Shown here one piece after another: positions 54,221 to 63,115 of a stretch of DNA of 64,000 nucleotides. Source of the DNA: Sulfitobacter indolifex (lineage in GTDB: Bacteria > Pseudomonadota > Alphaproteobacteria > Rhodobacterales > Rhodobacteraceae). Under the pieces are notes generated by a model. That model was not told the origin of the DNA, ran no database searches, and saw only the letters and a program-made list of their open reading frames with translations. Positions within the stretch are counted from its first letter, which is position 1, and every line of letters begins with the position of its first letter. The stretch is from the NCBI RefSeq assembly GCF_022788655.1, contig NZ_CP084951.1, positions 62,001-126,000 on the forward strand, read 5' to 3'. Made by a program: the position numbers and the translations under genes.

Positions 54221-55174
54221 TCATTCTTCCTTTAGGGGGCGTGTCAGCAGTGATTTCATAGCGCCAGCCACATCTAACTGGTTGTCGAGTAACCCGGCAA
54301 CTGCGCGGGTGATTGGCATATCGATCCCAGCGTCACGCGCCAGCGCATCAACGGCGCGGGCGGTGGCGGCTCCTTCGACGGTGGTGGTCGGGTCGAACGG
54401 CGTCCCTTGGCCAAGCGATTGGCCCAGCCGGTAGTTGCGCGATTGTTCGGAGGTGCAGGTCAGCGTCAGATCGCCAAAGCCCGAGAGCCCGGCTAGCGTT
54501 GTCGGCTCCGACTTCAGATGCGCGGCAAGGCGCTGCATCTCGGCATAGCCGCGTGTCATCAAGGCTGCCCGTGCGCTCTCGCCCAGACCCGCCCCAATCG
54601 CAGCCCCGCTGGCGATGGCGACGACGTTTTTCAGCGCCCCGCCCAGTTCCGCTCCGATGGTATCCGTGGTGCGGTACAGCCGCAGGTTTGCCGTGGTCAG
54701 TGCCGCTTGCAGGTATCTGCCCGCCTCTGCATCCGCGCAGGCCAAGGTCAACGCGGTGGGCAGACCCCGCGCAATATCGGCGGCAAAGCTTGGTCCGGTC
54801 AGGATCGCTGCCGTCGCATCGGGGATGGTCTGGGTGATCACGCTCACCGGCCCGACGCCACTGCTCAGTTCGATGCCTTTGCAGCAAGCAACCAAATGTT
54901 TCCCGTGAAGCGCATCCTTGTGTTCTTCCAAGACACTGCGCAATTTTTGCATCGGCACGGCCAGCAATATAATTTCAGCTTCCGTTCCGGCCTCAAGATC
55001 ATCCGTTACGCTGAGCGTTTCGGGAAATGGGCAACCCGGCAGACGTTTGGCATTCTCGCGTCGTTCGGCCATGTCCCCCGCATCGCGCGCCCAGAGCGTC
55101 ACCGGCCCCTTTCCCGCCAGCGAGATTGCCAGCGCCGTGCCGAATGCACCCGCGCCCAGAACAGATACACTCAT
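54221..55174 (-). CDS. gpsA: Glycerol-3-phosphate dehydrogenase [NAD(P)+]
   Basis: GpsA makes sn-glycerol 3-phosphate for phospholipids. The 317-residue protein has the NAD(P)-binding [19 protein letters not shown], the catalytic-site lysine region [29 protein letters not shown], and [19 protein letters not shown]. The start overlaps the tsaD stop (ATGA), a frequent pairing in alphaproteobacteria. Confidence 0.97.
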   Translation of the reverse strand: MSVSVLGAGAFGTALAISLAGKGPVTLWARDAGDMAERRENAKRLPGCPFPETLSVTDDLEAGTEAEIILLAVPMQKLRSVLEEHKDALHGKHLVACCKGIELSSGVGPVSVITQTIPDATAAILTGPSFAADIARGLPTALTLACADAEAGRYLQAALTTANLRLYRTTDTIGAELGGALKNVVAIASGAAIGAGLGESARAALMTRGYAEMQRLAAHLKSEPTTLAGLSGFGDLTLTCTSEQSRNYRLGQSLGQGTPFDPTTTVEGAATARAVDALARDAGIDMPITRAVAGLLDNQLDVAGAMKSLLTRPLKEE

Positions 55175-56274
55175 GCTTTGGCCCCCTTCTTGCCGCTGCC
55201 CAGCATCGAAGGCCGTGCGGTATCCAGCGGCCAGCGCGGACGGGCCGAGAGCGTCAGATCATCGGCGTCGCGTAAAACGGCCTGCTCTCCAGCAGCAAAG
55301 GCGATCATCGCAGCGTTATCTGTGCAAAGCGCCAGCGGCGGCGCGACGAAACGTGCCTCTTGTTCGGCTGCAACAGTCTCTAACGCAGCGCGGATGGATT
55401 TGTTTGCCGCCACACCCCCTGCCACACATAGGCCCCGCGCGCCTTCTGCCGGATACTCCGCAAAAGCGCGGCACGTTTTATGGGCGAGCACATCAACCAC
55501 CGCGGCTTGAAACCCTGCCGCCAGATCCGCCTGATCCTGCCGCGTCAGCCCGCCATTGGCGGCCATGGATTTGTCCCGCGCGCGCAGCACAGCGGTTTTC
55601 AGACCTGAAAAAGACATATCACAGCCGTCACGATCCAGCAGCGGACGCGGCAGGGCAAAACGTTTGGGATCGCCCCCTTGCGCGCATTTTTCTATCGACG
55701 GCCCACCGGGCTGGGGCAGCCCCAACAGCCGCGCGACCTTGTCGAACGCTTCGCCCGGGGCATCGTCAATCGTGCCACCCAAACGATCAAAACTATCTGG
55801 CCCGCGCACCAGCAAAAACTGGCAATGCCCGCCTGAAACCAGCAGCATGAGATAGGGATAGGGCACATCATCAGTCAGGCGCGGCGTCAGTGCGTGGCCA
55901 GCCAGATGGTTCACCCCATAAAGCGGTTTTCCCGTCGCCGCTGAAAGCCCCTTGGCGCACATCACGCCTGATACCACGCCGCCGATCAGGCCCGGCCCAG
56001 CAGTGACCGCAATGGCGTCAATCTGCGGCAGGGTGATCCCCGCCGCGTGCAACGCGTCCTCCACACAATGATCCAGCTTTTCCGCATGGGCACGCGCGGC
56101 GATTTCAGGCACGACACCGCCGAAATCGGCGTGCAATTCTGTCTGCCCCGCGACAACCGATGCCATAACCGTTCCGCGCCCGTGCTCATCTATGCGCACC
56201 ACGGCGGCTGCGGTATCGTCGCAACTGCTTTCCAAACCAAGGATCAAGCGGGTCTGAGGTTGGGTAGAGGGCAT
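55171..56274 (-). CDS. tsaD: tRNA threonylcarbamoyladenosine transferase TsaD
   Basis: TsaD transfers the threonylcarbamoyl group to A37 of ANN-decoding tRNAs. The 367-residue protein has [15 protein letters not shown], metal-binding HLAGHAL, ATP-binding SGGHCQF and [14 protein letters not shown] motifs. ATG 56274 is chosen; GGAAAG lies upstream. It diverges from hemD over 75 bases. TsaE, its ATPase partner, is also in this window. Confidence 0.96.
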   Translation of the reverse strand: MPSTQPQTRLILGLESSCDDTAAAVVRIDEHGRGTVMASVVAGQTELHADFGGVVPEIAARAHAEKLDHCVEDALHAAGITLPQIDAIAVTAGPGLIGGVVSGVMCAKGLSAATGKPLYGVNHLAGHALTPRLTDDVPYPYLMLLVSGGHCQFLLVRGPDSFDRLGGTIDDAPGEAFDKVARLLGLPQPGGPSIEKCAQGGDPKRFALPRPLLDRDGCDMSFSGLKTAVLRARDKSMAANGGLTRQDQADLAAGFQAAVVDVLAHKTCRAFAEYPAEGARGLCVAGGVAANKSIRAALETVAAEQEARFVAPPLALCTDNAAMIAFAAGEQAVLRDADDLTLSARPRWPLDTARPSMLGSGKKGAKA

Positions 56275-56349
56275 GGGGGCTTTCCGTTGCAAGGCACCTG
56301 TACCGCAGGTAACACCGCTGTCACGCGCAAACAATGCCGGAGCCTTGCG

Positions 56350-57048
56350 ATGCCGCAGCCAAGATTGCTTCTGACCCGCCCCCAGCCCGGTGCCGCGCAG
56401 TTTCTTGAGCGTCTCTCACCCGCTCTGCGGACAGGGGCCGTGATCTCTCCGCTGATCGAGATTGTTCCAACTGGCGCGCTTGTTGATCTTGCGGCATTTG
56501 CCGGGGTGATCTTCACTTCTGCCAATGGCGTGGCCCATGCGCCTCAAGGAGGTGGAATGCCTGCCTATTGTGTTGGACCACAAACCACCGAGGCGGCGGG
56601 CAAGGCAGGTTGGCAGGCGCAAATGGCCGGACTGGATGCCAAAGCGATGATCGCGACCCTCTCAGGGCGCACAGAAATCGGGCCGCTATTGCACCTTGCG
56701 GGGCGTCATCGGCGCGGCGATGTTGCTGGAATTTTAAACGCTTCGGGTCTGACCACCGAAGTCGCAACGGTCTATGAGCAGCACCTGTTACCGCTCACGG
56801 CAGAGGCGCAAACGCTGCTAAAAGGCTCTGACCCCGTTCTTGTGCCGCTCTTTTCACCCCGCAGCGCGCAGCACTTTGCGCGTGAGGCTGGCCATACACA
56901 GAGCGTTATCGCCGTGTCGATCAGCCATGCCGCAGCTCGAGCGCTTGAAGGCCTGCCGCTCTACGCGCATGATGTCGCAGCAGAACCGACTGGCGAAGCT
57001 ATGGCAAAGACCGTTGAAAAACTCTTTCGCCGCACCACCTTGCCTTGA
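56350..57048 (+). CDS. hemD: Uroporphyrinogen-III synthase
   Basis: HemD closes and isomerises hydroxymethylbilane to uroporphyrinogen III. The 232-residue protein is the divergent but recognisable type: [17 protein letters not shown] at the N terminus, [24 protein letters not shown] and [17 protein letters not shown] with [17 protein letters not shown] lies 8 bases before the ATG. It is followed by the Mic60 and HemY genes, a linkage kept in many alphaproteobacteria; hemC is not in the window. Confidence 0.92.
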   Translation: MPQPRLLLTRPQPGAAQFLERLSPALRTGAVISPLIEIVPTGALVDLAAFAGVIFTSANGVAHAPQGGGMPAYCVGPQTTEAAGKAGWQAQMAGLDAKAMIATLSGRTEIGPLLHLAGRHRRGDVAGILNASGLTTEVATVYEQHLLPLTAEAQTLLKGSDPVLVPLFSPRSAQHFAREAGHTQSVIAVSISHAAARALEGLPLYAHDVAAEPTGEAMAKTVEKLFRRTTLP

Positions 57049-57119
57049 GGGGCATAGGTATGCCGGGTAAGCTCGCCTCTGCGAGCGAATGACAGGTTCA
57101 GAATCGAAAGGCGGACGGC

Positions 57120-58700
57120 GTGGCGAAACCTAAAAAGACGGTCAGCAAGAGCGAAGCGGACAAGACCACAGCCGATCAGACGCCATCTGTGGCGGATAAG
57201 GCGACATCAGAAGCGAATGCGAGCGCTTCTGAGACTGGCGCAACCACTGGCAAAAGCGGAAATGATGTGAAGCCGGGTATCGACAAACCCGAAGCGGCGA
57301 AGCCTGAAGTGGGCAAGACTGAAGTGGGCAAGACTGACAGTACCACGCCCAAGCCCGCAGACACCGACCCATCGAAACCGACCGCAGCAAGCGCGACACC
57401 AAAGTCTGAGCCCTTCAAAGCTGGGTCTACAAGCTCCGAGACTAAAGCGCTCGAAAAGGACGTAAAACCGCTCTCAAACGCCGCGTCCGCCAAAGATACG
57501 AAAACCGCACCTGCGGTTGCAAAGGATGACGCAAAGACCAGTTCGGGCGTCACGCCACCGAAAGATAAACCGTCTTTTGACCCTGCGCCGTCACGTGCGT
57601 CTGCCGCAGCGACGAACACCAGCGCCAACACGTCCAAGCCCACATCCGGCAAGCCTGAGAAATCAACCACAGCCACAAGCACACCCAAACCAACCCCGGC
57701 CCCAGAACCCGCCCCGAAAGAGCGCAAACGCAGCGTCTTTTTCCCGATGGTATTGGGTGGCGTGATCGCCGCAGGATTGGGTTTCGCGGCCTCGGAATAC
57801 GATGTTCTGGGCACACGCGCGCAAAGCGCCGCTGAATTGCAAAGCGCTATGGAAGCACAGCAGGCCCGCATTGCTGATCTGGAAGCCCGCGCAGAAGAGC
57901 CTGCCGCGCTGCCAGAGAACCTGCCGCAGGTGGATGCCCTGAGTGAAGAGCTATCCACAGCACGCGAAGAGTTAACTGCTGCACGCGAAGAGTTTTCAGC
58001 GCTTCAGAGCCAACTGGCCGAACTCGACAGTCGCCTCACCACGGTTGAGAAACAGCCCGTAAGCGGGGGTGAAAACGAAGTCGCAATCGCGGCATTTGAA
58101 CGCGAGATGGAAGCCCTGCGCGCGTCGGTCGCTGAACAGCGGAGCGAAGTCGAGAGCCTTCTTGATAACGCACAAAACGCCGAAGAGGCGACAGCCGCAG
58201 CAGCCGTGTCTGCCCGCGCTCAAACCGCGATGACCCAGATCAACACCGCGATCAGCGCCGGACGGCCCTATGAGGCCGCGCTCGCCGAATTGCAGGCCGC
58301 CGGGGTTGAGGACATTCCCCAACCGCTCACCGACACTGCTACGGGTGGTGTTGTGACCCTCGCCAACCTTCAAGCGCGCTATCCTGATGCGGCGCGCCAA
58401 GCGCTGGCCACCGCCCGCGCCGCTGTGCCGGATGATGGCGAGGGCAGCTTTGGCAGTTTCTTAAAACGCCAGCTTGGTGCCCGGTCGGTCGCCCCACGTG
58501 ATGGGGCGGACCCGGATGCTGTCCTATCTCGCGCCGAAGCCGCTGTGCGCGATGGCCGCTTAACCGATGCACTGGCCGAGATCGACACGCTGCCCGCACC
58601 GGCGCAGGATGCAATGGCGGAATGGCTTGTCGATGCCCGCGCGCGTCAAGCGGCAGAAACCGCCGCTGATGAACTCTCCCAACGCCTGACGGCCAACTGA
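57120..58700 (+). CDS. Mic60/mitofilin-family inner membrane protein
   Basis: This is the alphaproteobacterial relative of mitochondrial Mic60, which bends inner membranes. The 526-residue protein has a 200-residue low-complexity cytoplasmic segment rich in Lys, Thr, Ala, Ser and Pro, one membrane helix at about 205-225 (FFPMVLGGVIAAGLGFAAS), a periplasmic coiled coil (about 235-355), and a C-terminal mitofilin domain (PYEAALAELQAAGVED, FGSFLKRQLGARSVAP, ALAEIDTLPAPAQDAMAEWLVDARARQAA). The start is GTG at 57120 with AAAGG upstream. hemY follows after 10 bases. Confidence 0.92.
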   Translation: MAKPKKTVSKSEADKTTADQTPSVADKATSEANASASETGATTGKSGNDVKPGIDKPEAAKPEVGKTEVGKTDSTTPKPADTDPSKPTAASATPKSEPFKAGSTSSETKALEKDVKPLSNAASAKDTKTAPAVAKDDAKTSSGVTPPKDKPSFDPAPSRASAAATNTSANTSKPTSGKPEKSTTATSTPKPTPAPEPAPKERKRSVFFPMVLGGVIAAGLGFAASEYDVLGTRAQSAAELQSAMEAQQARIADLEARAEEPAALPENLPQVDALSEELSTAREELTAAREEFSALQSQLAELDSRLTTVEKQPVSGGENEVAIAAFEREMEALRASVAEQRSEVESLLDNAQNAEEATAAAAVSARAQTAMTQINTAISAGRPYEAALAELQAAGVEDIPQPLTDTATGGVVTLANLQARYPDAARQALATARAAVPDDGEGSFGSFLKRQLGARSVAPRDGADPDAVLSRAEAAVRDGRLTDALAEIDTLPAPAQDAMAEWLVDARARQAAETAADELSQRLTAN

Positions 58701-58710
58701 GGAACGAAAA

Positions 58711-60216
58711 ATGCTTTGGTCTCTTATTAAAATCGTTCTTTTCGTCGTGCTTGTCGCTGCTTTGGCATGGGGCGCGGGTTTCTTGCTGGAAAGCCAAGGC
58801 GGCATTCAGCTGACCGTCGCAGGCACCGAATACACCCTCGGGCCGCTGCAATCAGTCATCGCTGTGCTGCTGCTGATGTTTGCTGTCTGGGTGCTGCTCA
58901 AGATCGTCGCGTTGCTGTCGGCCACGTGGCATTTCCTAAATGGCGACGAGACTGCTTTGTCGCGTTATTTTGACCGCAACCGCGAGCGGAAGGGGTATGA
59001 AGCGCTGTCGGATGGGTTGATGGCGCTGGCCAGTGGCGAAGGACAGGTCGCGATGGCCAAGGCCGCCAAGGCCGACCGCTACCTCAAGCGCCCGGCTCTG
59101 ACGAATCTGCTGACGGCCCAGGCCGCTGAACTCGCAGGCGATCGCCGGAAGGCCGAACGGACCTATCGCAAGCTGGTCGAAGATGAGAAGACTCGTTTTG
59201 TCGGCGTGCGCGGCATCATGAAGCAAAAGCTGGCCGACGGGGATACAGAGACAGCGTTGAAGCTGGCTGAGAAGGCGTTTGCGCTGAAGCCAAAGCATGA
59301 AGAAACCGGCGACACGCTGCTCAAGCTGCAGGCCGACAAACATGACTGGACTGGCGCGCGCCAGACGCTGCAAGCCAAATACAAAAACGGCCATCTGCCG
59401 CGTGATGTGCACAAACGCCGCGATGCGGTGCTGGCACTGTCTGAAGCCCGCGAAGTCATTGCTGAAGGCAACAGCATCGAGGCGCGCGAAGCCGCGATCG
59501 AAGCCAACCGCTTGTCCCCCGATCTGGTGCCTGCCGCCGTGATGGCCGCGCGCAGCTATATCGCGCAGGACAAACCGCGCTATGCCTCGAAAGTGCTGCA
59601 AAAGGCGTGGAGCGTGCATCCGCACCCCGACCTTGCCGCCGCCTTTGCCGAGGTTCAGCCGGACGAGACCCCGCAGCAGCGGATCAAACGGTTCCGCGCG
59701 CTGACCAAATCGCAGCCCGATCATCCCGAAACCAAGATGCTGCTGGCCGAATTGCACATCGCCAACGAAGATTTCCCCGAAGCGCGCCGTGCGCTTGGCA
59801 ATCTTGTTGAAACCGACCCTTCCGCGCGTTCCGTCACGCTGATGGCCGCGATTGAGCGGGGCGAAGGCGCGTCTGATACGGTCGTGAAAGGCTGGCTGAC
59901 ACGCGCACTGAATGTCTCACGCGGGCCGCAGTGGATCTGTGAAAATTGTCATCACATCCATGCCGAATGGAAGCCGATCTGCGAGAACTGCAAAAGCTTT
60001 GACACATTGGAATGGAAGACCCCGCCGTTGTCCGAAGTTGCCATGCCGAGCGGCGTGCAAATGCTGCCTCTGATCGTCGGCACCCCAGAGACGACGCCAG
60101 CAGAAGGCGCGCTCGCAACGCGGACCGACGATATCGAAGAGGCGGAATTGGTGACGGACCCAGACGAGCCCACCAATTCCGACGCTTCGAAAAGGGCGCC
60201 GGACCCTACAGCTTGA
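58711..60216 (+). CDS. hemY: HemY-type TPR membrane protein with C-terminal zinc ribbon
   Basis: The 501-residue protein has two N-terminal membrane helices (LIKIVLFVVLVAALAWGAGFLL; VIAVLLLMFAVWVLLKIVALL), then the HemY_N and tetratricopeptide-like repeats, and a C-terminal metal-binding knuckle with Cys410, Cys413, Cys424 and Cys427 (CENC ... CENC). That C-terminal ribbon resembles the rubredoxin-like module of LapB. HemY of this type is a tetrapyrrole-linked protein of unclear biochemical role, not protoporphyrinogen oxidase. Its last 11 bases overlap the convergent GNAT gene. Confidence 0.92.
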   Translation: MLWSLIKIVLFVVLVAALAWGAGFLLESQGGIQLTVAGTEYTLGPLQSVIAVLLLMFAVWVLLKIVALLSATWHFLNGDETALSRYFDRNRERKGYEALSDGLMALASGEGQVAMAKAAKADRYLKRPALTNLLTAQAAELAGDRRKAERTYRKLVEDEKTRFVGVRGIMKQKLADGDTETALKLAEKAFALKPKHEETGDTLLKLQADKHDWTGARQTLQAKYKNGHLPRDVHKRRDAVLALSEAREVIAEGNSIEAREAAIEANRLSPDLVPAAVMAARSYIAQDKPRYASKVLQKAWSVHPHPDLAAAFAEVQPDETPQQRIKRFRALTKSQPDHPETKMLLAELHIANEDFPEARRALGNLVETDPSARSVTLMAAIERGEGASDTVVKGWLTRALNVSRGPQWICENCHHIHAEWKPICENCKSFDTLEWKTPPLSEVAMPSGVQMLPLIVGTPETTPAEGALATRTDDIEEAELVTDPDEPTNSDASKRAPDPTA

Positions 60217-60655
60217 TGTCGTAGGTGACCCAGTTGGTCCGCGTGGCCAGCTTGTCGTAAACCCCACGGCCGCGGTAATTATCCTCGGCCGTGATCCAGC
60301 GCACAAGGCTCCAGCCGCGTTTCTGGGCGATCTTTTTCACCTCCCCGATCAGCGCGTCGGCAGCGCCGCTGCCGCGGGCTTGGGGGTCTACAAAGAGATC
60401 GTCGAGGAAACAGCCCGTCGCCGCCGCCAGTGGCCGCGCGAAATGCCGGAAATGGGTCAGGCCGATTACACGGCCCTCGGCATCTTCGCAGACCAGCCCT
60501 TCGACCTCGGTCAGCGGGTCGTGCAGCCAAGACCAGACCCGCGCCCGCATCTCTGGCGTCTGCTCGACTTTGTAAAACGCGGCATACCCTTGATAGAGCC
60601 GCTCCCAATCTGCGCGGTCATGGTCTCTCACGTTTCGGATTGTAAGGTCGGACAT
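60206..60655 (-). CDS. GNAT-family N-acetyltransferase
   Basis: A 149-residue GNAT protein: TIRNVRDHDRADWERLYQGYAAFY, CFLDDLFVDPQARGSGAADALIGEV (acetyl-CoA loop) and WITAEDNYRGRGVYDKLATRTNWVTYDIKL. The layout is close to small-polyamine or aminoglycoside-type acetyltransferases, but the substrate is unknown. GGGAG lies 7 bases before ATG 60655. It is separated from nadC by 43 bases on the same strand. Confidence 0.88.
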   Translation of the reverse strand: MSDLTIRNVRDHDRADWERLYQGYAAFYKVEQTPEMRARVWSWLHDPLTEVEGLVCEDAEGRVIGLTHFRHFARPLAAATGCFLDDLFVDPQARGSGAADALIGEVKKIAQKRGWSLVRWITAEDNYRGRGVYDKLATRTNWVTYDIKL

Positions 60656-60698
60656 GGCGGGCTCCCTTCGCTGCTGCGCGATCTTTGCCCCAGTTGGT

Positions 60699-61544
60699 TC
60701 AGAAATCCAGCCCAAGGTCGAGCGTTGTTGCAGAATGTGTCAGCGCACCCATGGAGATATAGTTGACCCCAGTCGCCGCGACCTCAGCAATGCGCGGTAG
60801 CGTCATATTGCCCGACGCTTCAAGCACGATGCGCCCGTTGGCGATTTCCACGGCCCGAAGCAGCGTCTTTGTGTCCATGTTATCCAGAAGCACCACATCC
60901 GCGCCGCCTTCGTCCAAGACCTCTTCCAGCTGCGCCAGCGTGTCGACTTCGATCTCGACCCGGATCATATGCGAGGCGTTGGATTTCACCGCCTGCAAAA
61001 CGGGCCGGATGCCCCCGGCGGCGGCGATGTGGTTGTCCTTGATCAGGATCGCATCCGAGAGGGAAAAGCGGTGATTGAACCCGCCGCCATGCAGTACCGC
61101 CTGTTTTTCCACCATCCGCAGCCCCGGCGTGGTCTTGCGGGTGCAGGTGATGCGGGTCTCGGTGCCCTTGGTCTCGGCGACGCAAGCCGCGGTAAGCGTG
61201 GCGATGCCCGACAGCCGCCCGGCAAAGTTCAGCGCCACACGTTCAGCGGAAAGGATCGCAGCGGCAGAGCCTTCGATCTCCATCAGCGTGTCGCCTTTGG
61301 CGATTTCGCTTCCGTCTTCTTTCAGCGTGCGAACCTCAAGCGATGGATCAACAAGGTGAAACGCCAGCCGCGCGATCTGCATGCCAGAAACGACGCCCTC
61401 TGCGCGCGCACGGAGCTTGGCGGTATAGGTTGTCCCCTCGGGGATCACGCTGCGCGTGGTGACATCGCCATAGGTGCCGAGGTCTTCCATCAGCGCGGCG
61501 CGGACCAGCGGCTCTAGGATCAGGTCGGGCAGGGCGGTTGTCAT
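60699..61544 (-). CDS. nadC: Nicotinate-nucleotide pyrophosphorylase (quinolinate phosphoribosyltransferase)
   Basis: NadC converts quinolinate and PRPP into nicotinate mononucleotide. The 281-residue protein has RITCTRKTTPGLRMVEKQAVLHGGGFNHRFSLSDAILIKDNH, the PRPP-site motif VEIEVDTLAQLEE and DVVLLDNMD. Its start overlaps the nadB stop (ATGA). With nadB and nadA it forms the complete de novo pathway from aspartate. Confidence 0.98.
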   Translation of the reverse strand: MTTALPDLILEPLVRAALMEDLGTYGDVTTRSVIPEGTTYTAKLRARAEGVVSGMQIARLAFHLVDPSLEVRTLKEDGSEIAKGDTLMEIEGSAAAILSAERVALNFAGRLSGIATLTAACVAETKGTETRITCTRKTTPGLRMVEKQAVLHGGGFNHRFSLSDAILIKDNHIAAAGGIRPVLQAVKSNASHMIRVEIEVDTLAQLEEVLDEGGADVVLLDNMDTKTLLRAVEIANGRIVLEASGNMTLPRIAEVAATGVNYISMGALTHSATTLDLGLDF

Positions 61545-63103
61545 GCGGGGAGTTCCTCAAGGTTGGAGCGGAATGCAGCGGCCTCGGCCAGCGTCAGGAA
61601 ACTGCGCGCGGCCTCGTCCAGCGTCTCGGGGTAATCGATGCGGCAATGTGCGCCACGGCTTTCGCGGCGCGCAAGGGCAGCGGCGGCGATCAGCGTGGCC
61701 GTGGCGGTCATGTTTTGCAGCTGTGCGCAGTTGGGCTGCATGGCTTCGATCTGGGCGATGGTGGCAAGGGCGCATTGCAGCCCCGCCGCATCGCGCAGAA
61801 CGCCGACATGGGACGTCATGGTCTGGCGCAACTGGGTAACGAGGGCTTCATCGGGTGTTTCGCCAGCGTCGAGGTCTGGCAGGGTCACGGCGTCGCTATC
61901 ACCCGCGCTGCACTCTTCAAGCATGTCCTGCGCCGCGCGGCGGGCAAACACCAGCGCTTCGAGCAGCCCGTTCGACGCCAAGCGGTTCGCGCCATGCAAC
62001 CCGGTTGAAGACGCCTCCCCACAGACCCAGAGCCCTGCGAGGCTGGACCGTCCTTGCGCATCGGTCGCGACACCGCCCATATGGTAATGCGCAGCGGCGG
62101 CCACCGGGATCGGTTGCGCCACAGGGTCAATGCCATTGCGCGCGCATGCAGCGGCGACGGCGGGATAGTCGGTCATCACCGCAGCCCCCAAGGCTGCGCG
62201 GGTATCGAGCATGGGGCGCAGCCCCGCTTGCGTTTGGGCAAAGATCGCACGGGCCACGATGTCGCGCGGGGCGAGTTCGGCGAGCGGGTGCACGTCAGCC
62301 ATGAACCGCGCGCCCTCGCGGTTGATCAAATGCGCCCCGGCGCCGCGCAGGGCTTCGGTAGCCAGCGGTGCCGGGTCTTCGCCGCAGTCGATGGCGGTGG
62401 GGTGGAATTGCACGAACTCGGCATCGGCGATGAGCGCGCCAGCGCGGGCGGCCATGCCGATCACCTGCCCGCGAATGCGGGCCGGGTTGGTCGTCAGCGC
62501 ATAAAGCCCGCCCGAGCCGCCGCCCGCCAACAACACCCCCGCGCCACGCAGCATGACGGGGGCGGAGCCTTCGGGCCGGGCCAATTCGATCTCAACGCCG
62601 GTCACCTTGGTGCCATCGCTGTCCAAACCACGGGCCAGCACGCCCTCAAGCACTTGGATCGACGGCGTGTCGCGGACCCGCTCAATCAAGGCGCGCATGA
62701 TCTCGGCCCCGGCCTGATCGCCCTGCACCCGCACGACACGGGCAAAGCTATGCGCCGCCTCGCGGGACATGACATAGCCGCCGTCGGCGCTGCGGTCGAA
62801 GGCGGTGCCAAAGTCGGTTAGGGCCAAGATATGGGCACGGGCCTCTTCGGTCACAGTCGCGGCGACGCGAGCCTCGACCGTGCCCGCACCGGCAGCGATG
62901 GTGTCTAACGCGTGGGCCTCTGGGCTATCGGCCTGCGCCATGGCGGCGGCCACACCGCCCTGCGCCCAAGCGGAACTGGCCCCCGACCCGAGCGTGTCAG
63001 GCGAGATCAGCACAACCGGACGCGGCGCAAGACAGAGCGCGGCATAGAGCGCGCCCAGCCCGGCCCCAACGATGATGATCCTGCCGGTTGTGATGTCTTG
63101 CAC
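61541..63103 (-). CDS. nadB: L-aspartate oxidase
   Basis: NadB oxidises L-aspartate to iminoaspartate with FAD. The 520-residue protein has the FAD-binding IIVGAGLGALYAALCL, SSAWAQGGVAAAM, the HPTAI segment, and AAHYHMGGVATDAQGRSSLAGLWVCGEASSTGLHGANRLASN, followed by the helical C-terminal domain. It lies 12 bases after nadA and overlaps nadC by 4 bases. Confidence 0.97.
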   Translation of the reverse strand: MQDITTGRIIIVGAGLGALYAALCLAPRPVVLISPDTLGSGASSAWAQGGVAAAMAQADSPEAHALDTIAAGAGTVEARVAATVTEEARAHILALTDFGTAFDRSADGGYVMSREAAHSFARVVRVQGDQAGAEIMRALIERVRDTPSIQVLEGVLARGLDSDGTKVTGVEIELARPEGSAPVMLRGAGVLLAGGGSGGLYALTTNPARIRGQVIGMAARAGALIADAEFVQFHPTAIDCGEDPAPLATEALRGAGAHLINREGARFMADVHPLAELAPRDIVARAIFAQTQAGLRPMLDTRAALGAAVMTDYPAVAAACARNGIDPVAQPIPVAAAAHYHMGGVATDAQGRSSLAGLWVCGEASSTGLHGANRLASNGLLEALVFARRAAQDMLEECSAGDSDAVTLPDLDAGETPDEALVTQLRQTMTSHVGVLRDAAGLQCALATIAQIEAMQPNCAQLQNMTATATLIAAAALARRESRGAHCRIDYPETLDEAARSFLTLAEAAAFRSNLEELPA

Positions 63104-63115
63104 GGGGCGCGGCCC

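Noticed and set aside
54898..54913. Another parS-like string in gpsA (TGTTTCCCGTGAAGCG)
   Set aside because: Three mismatches including the core, and 30 kb from oriC.
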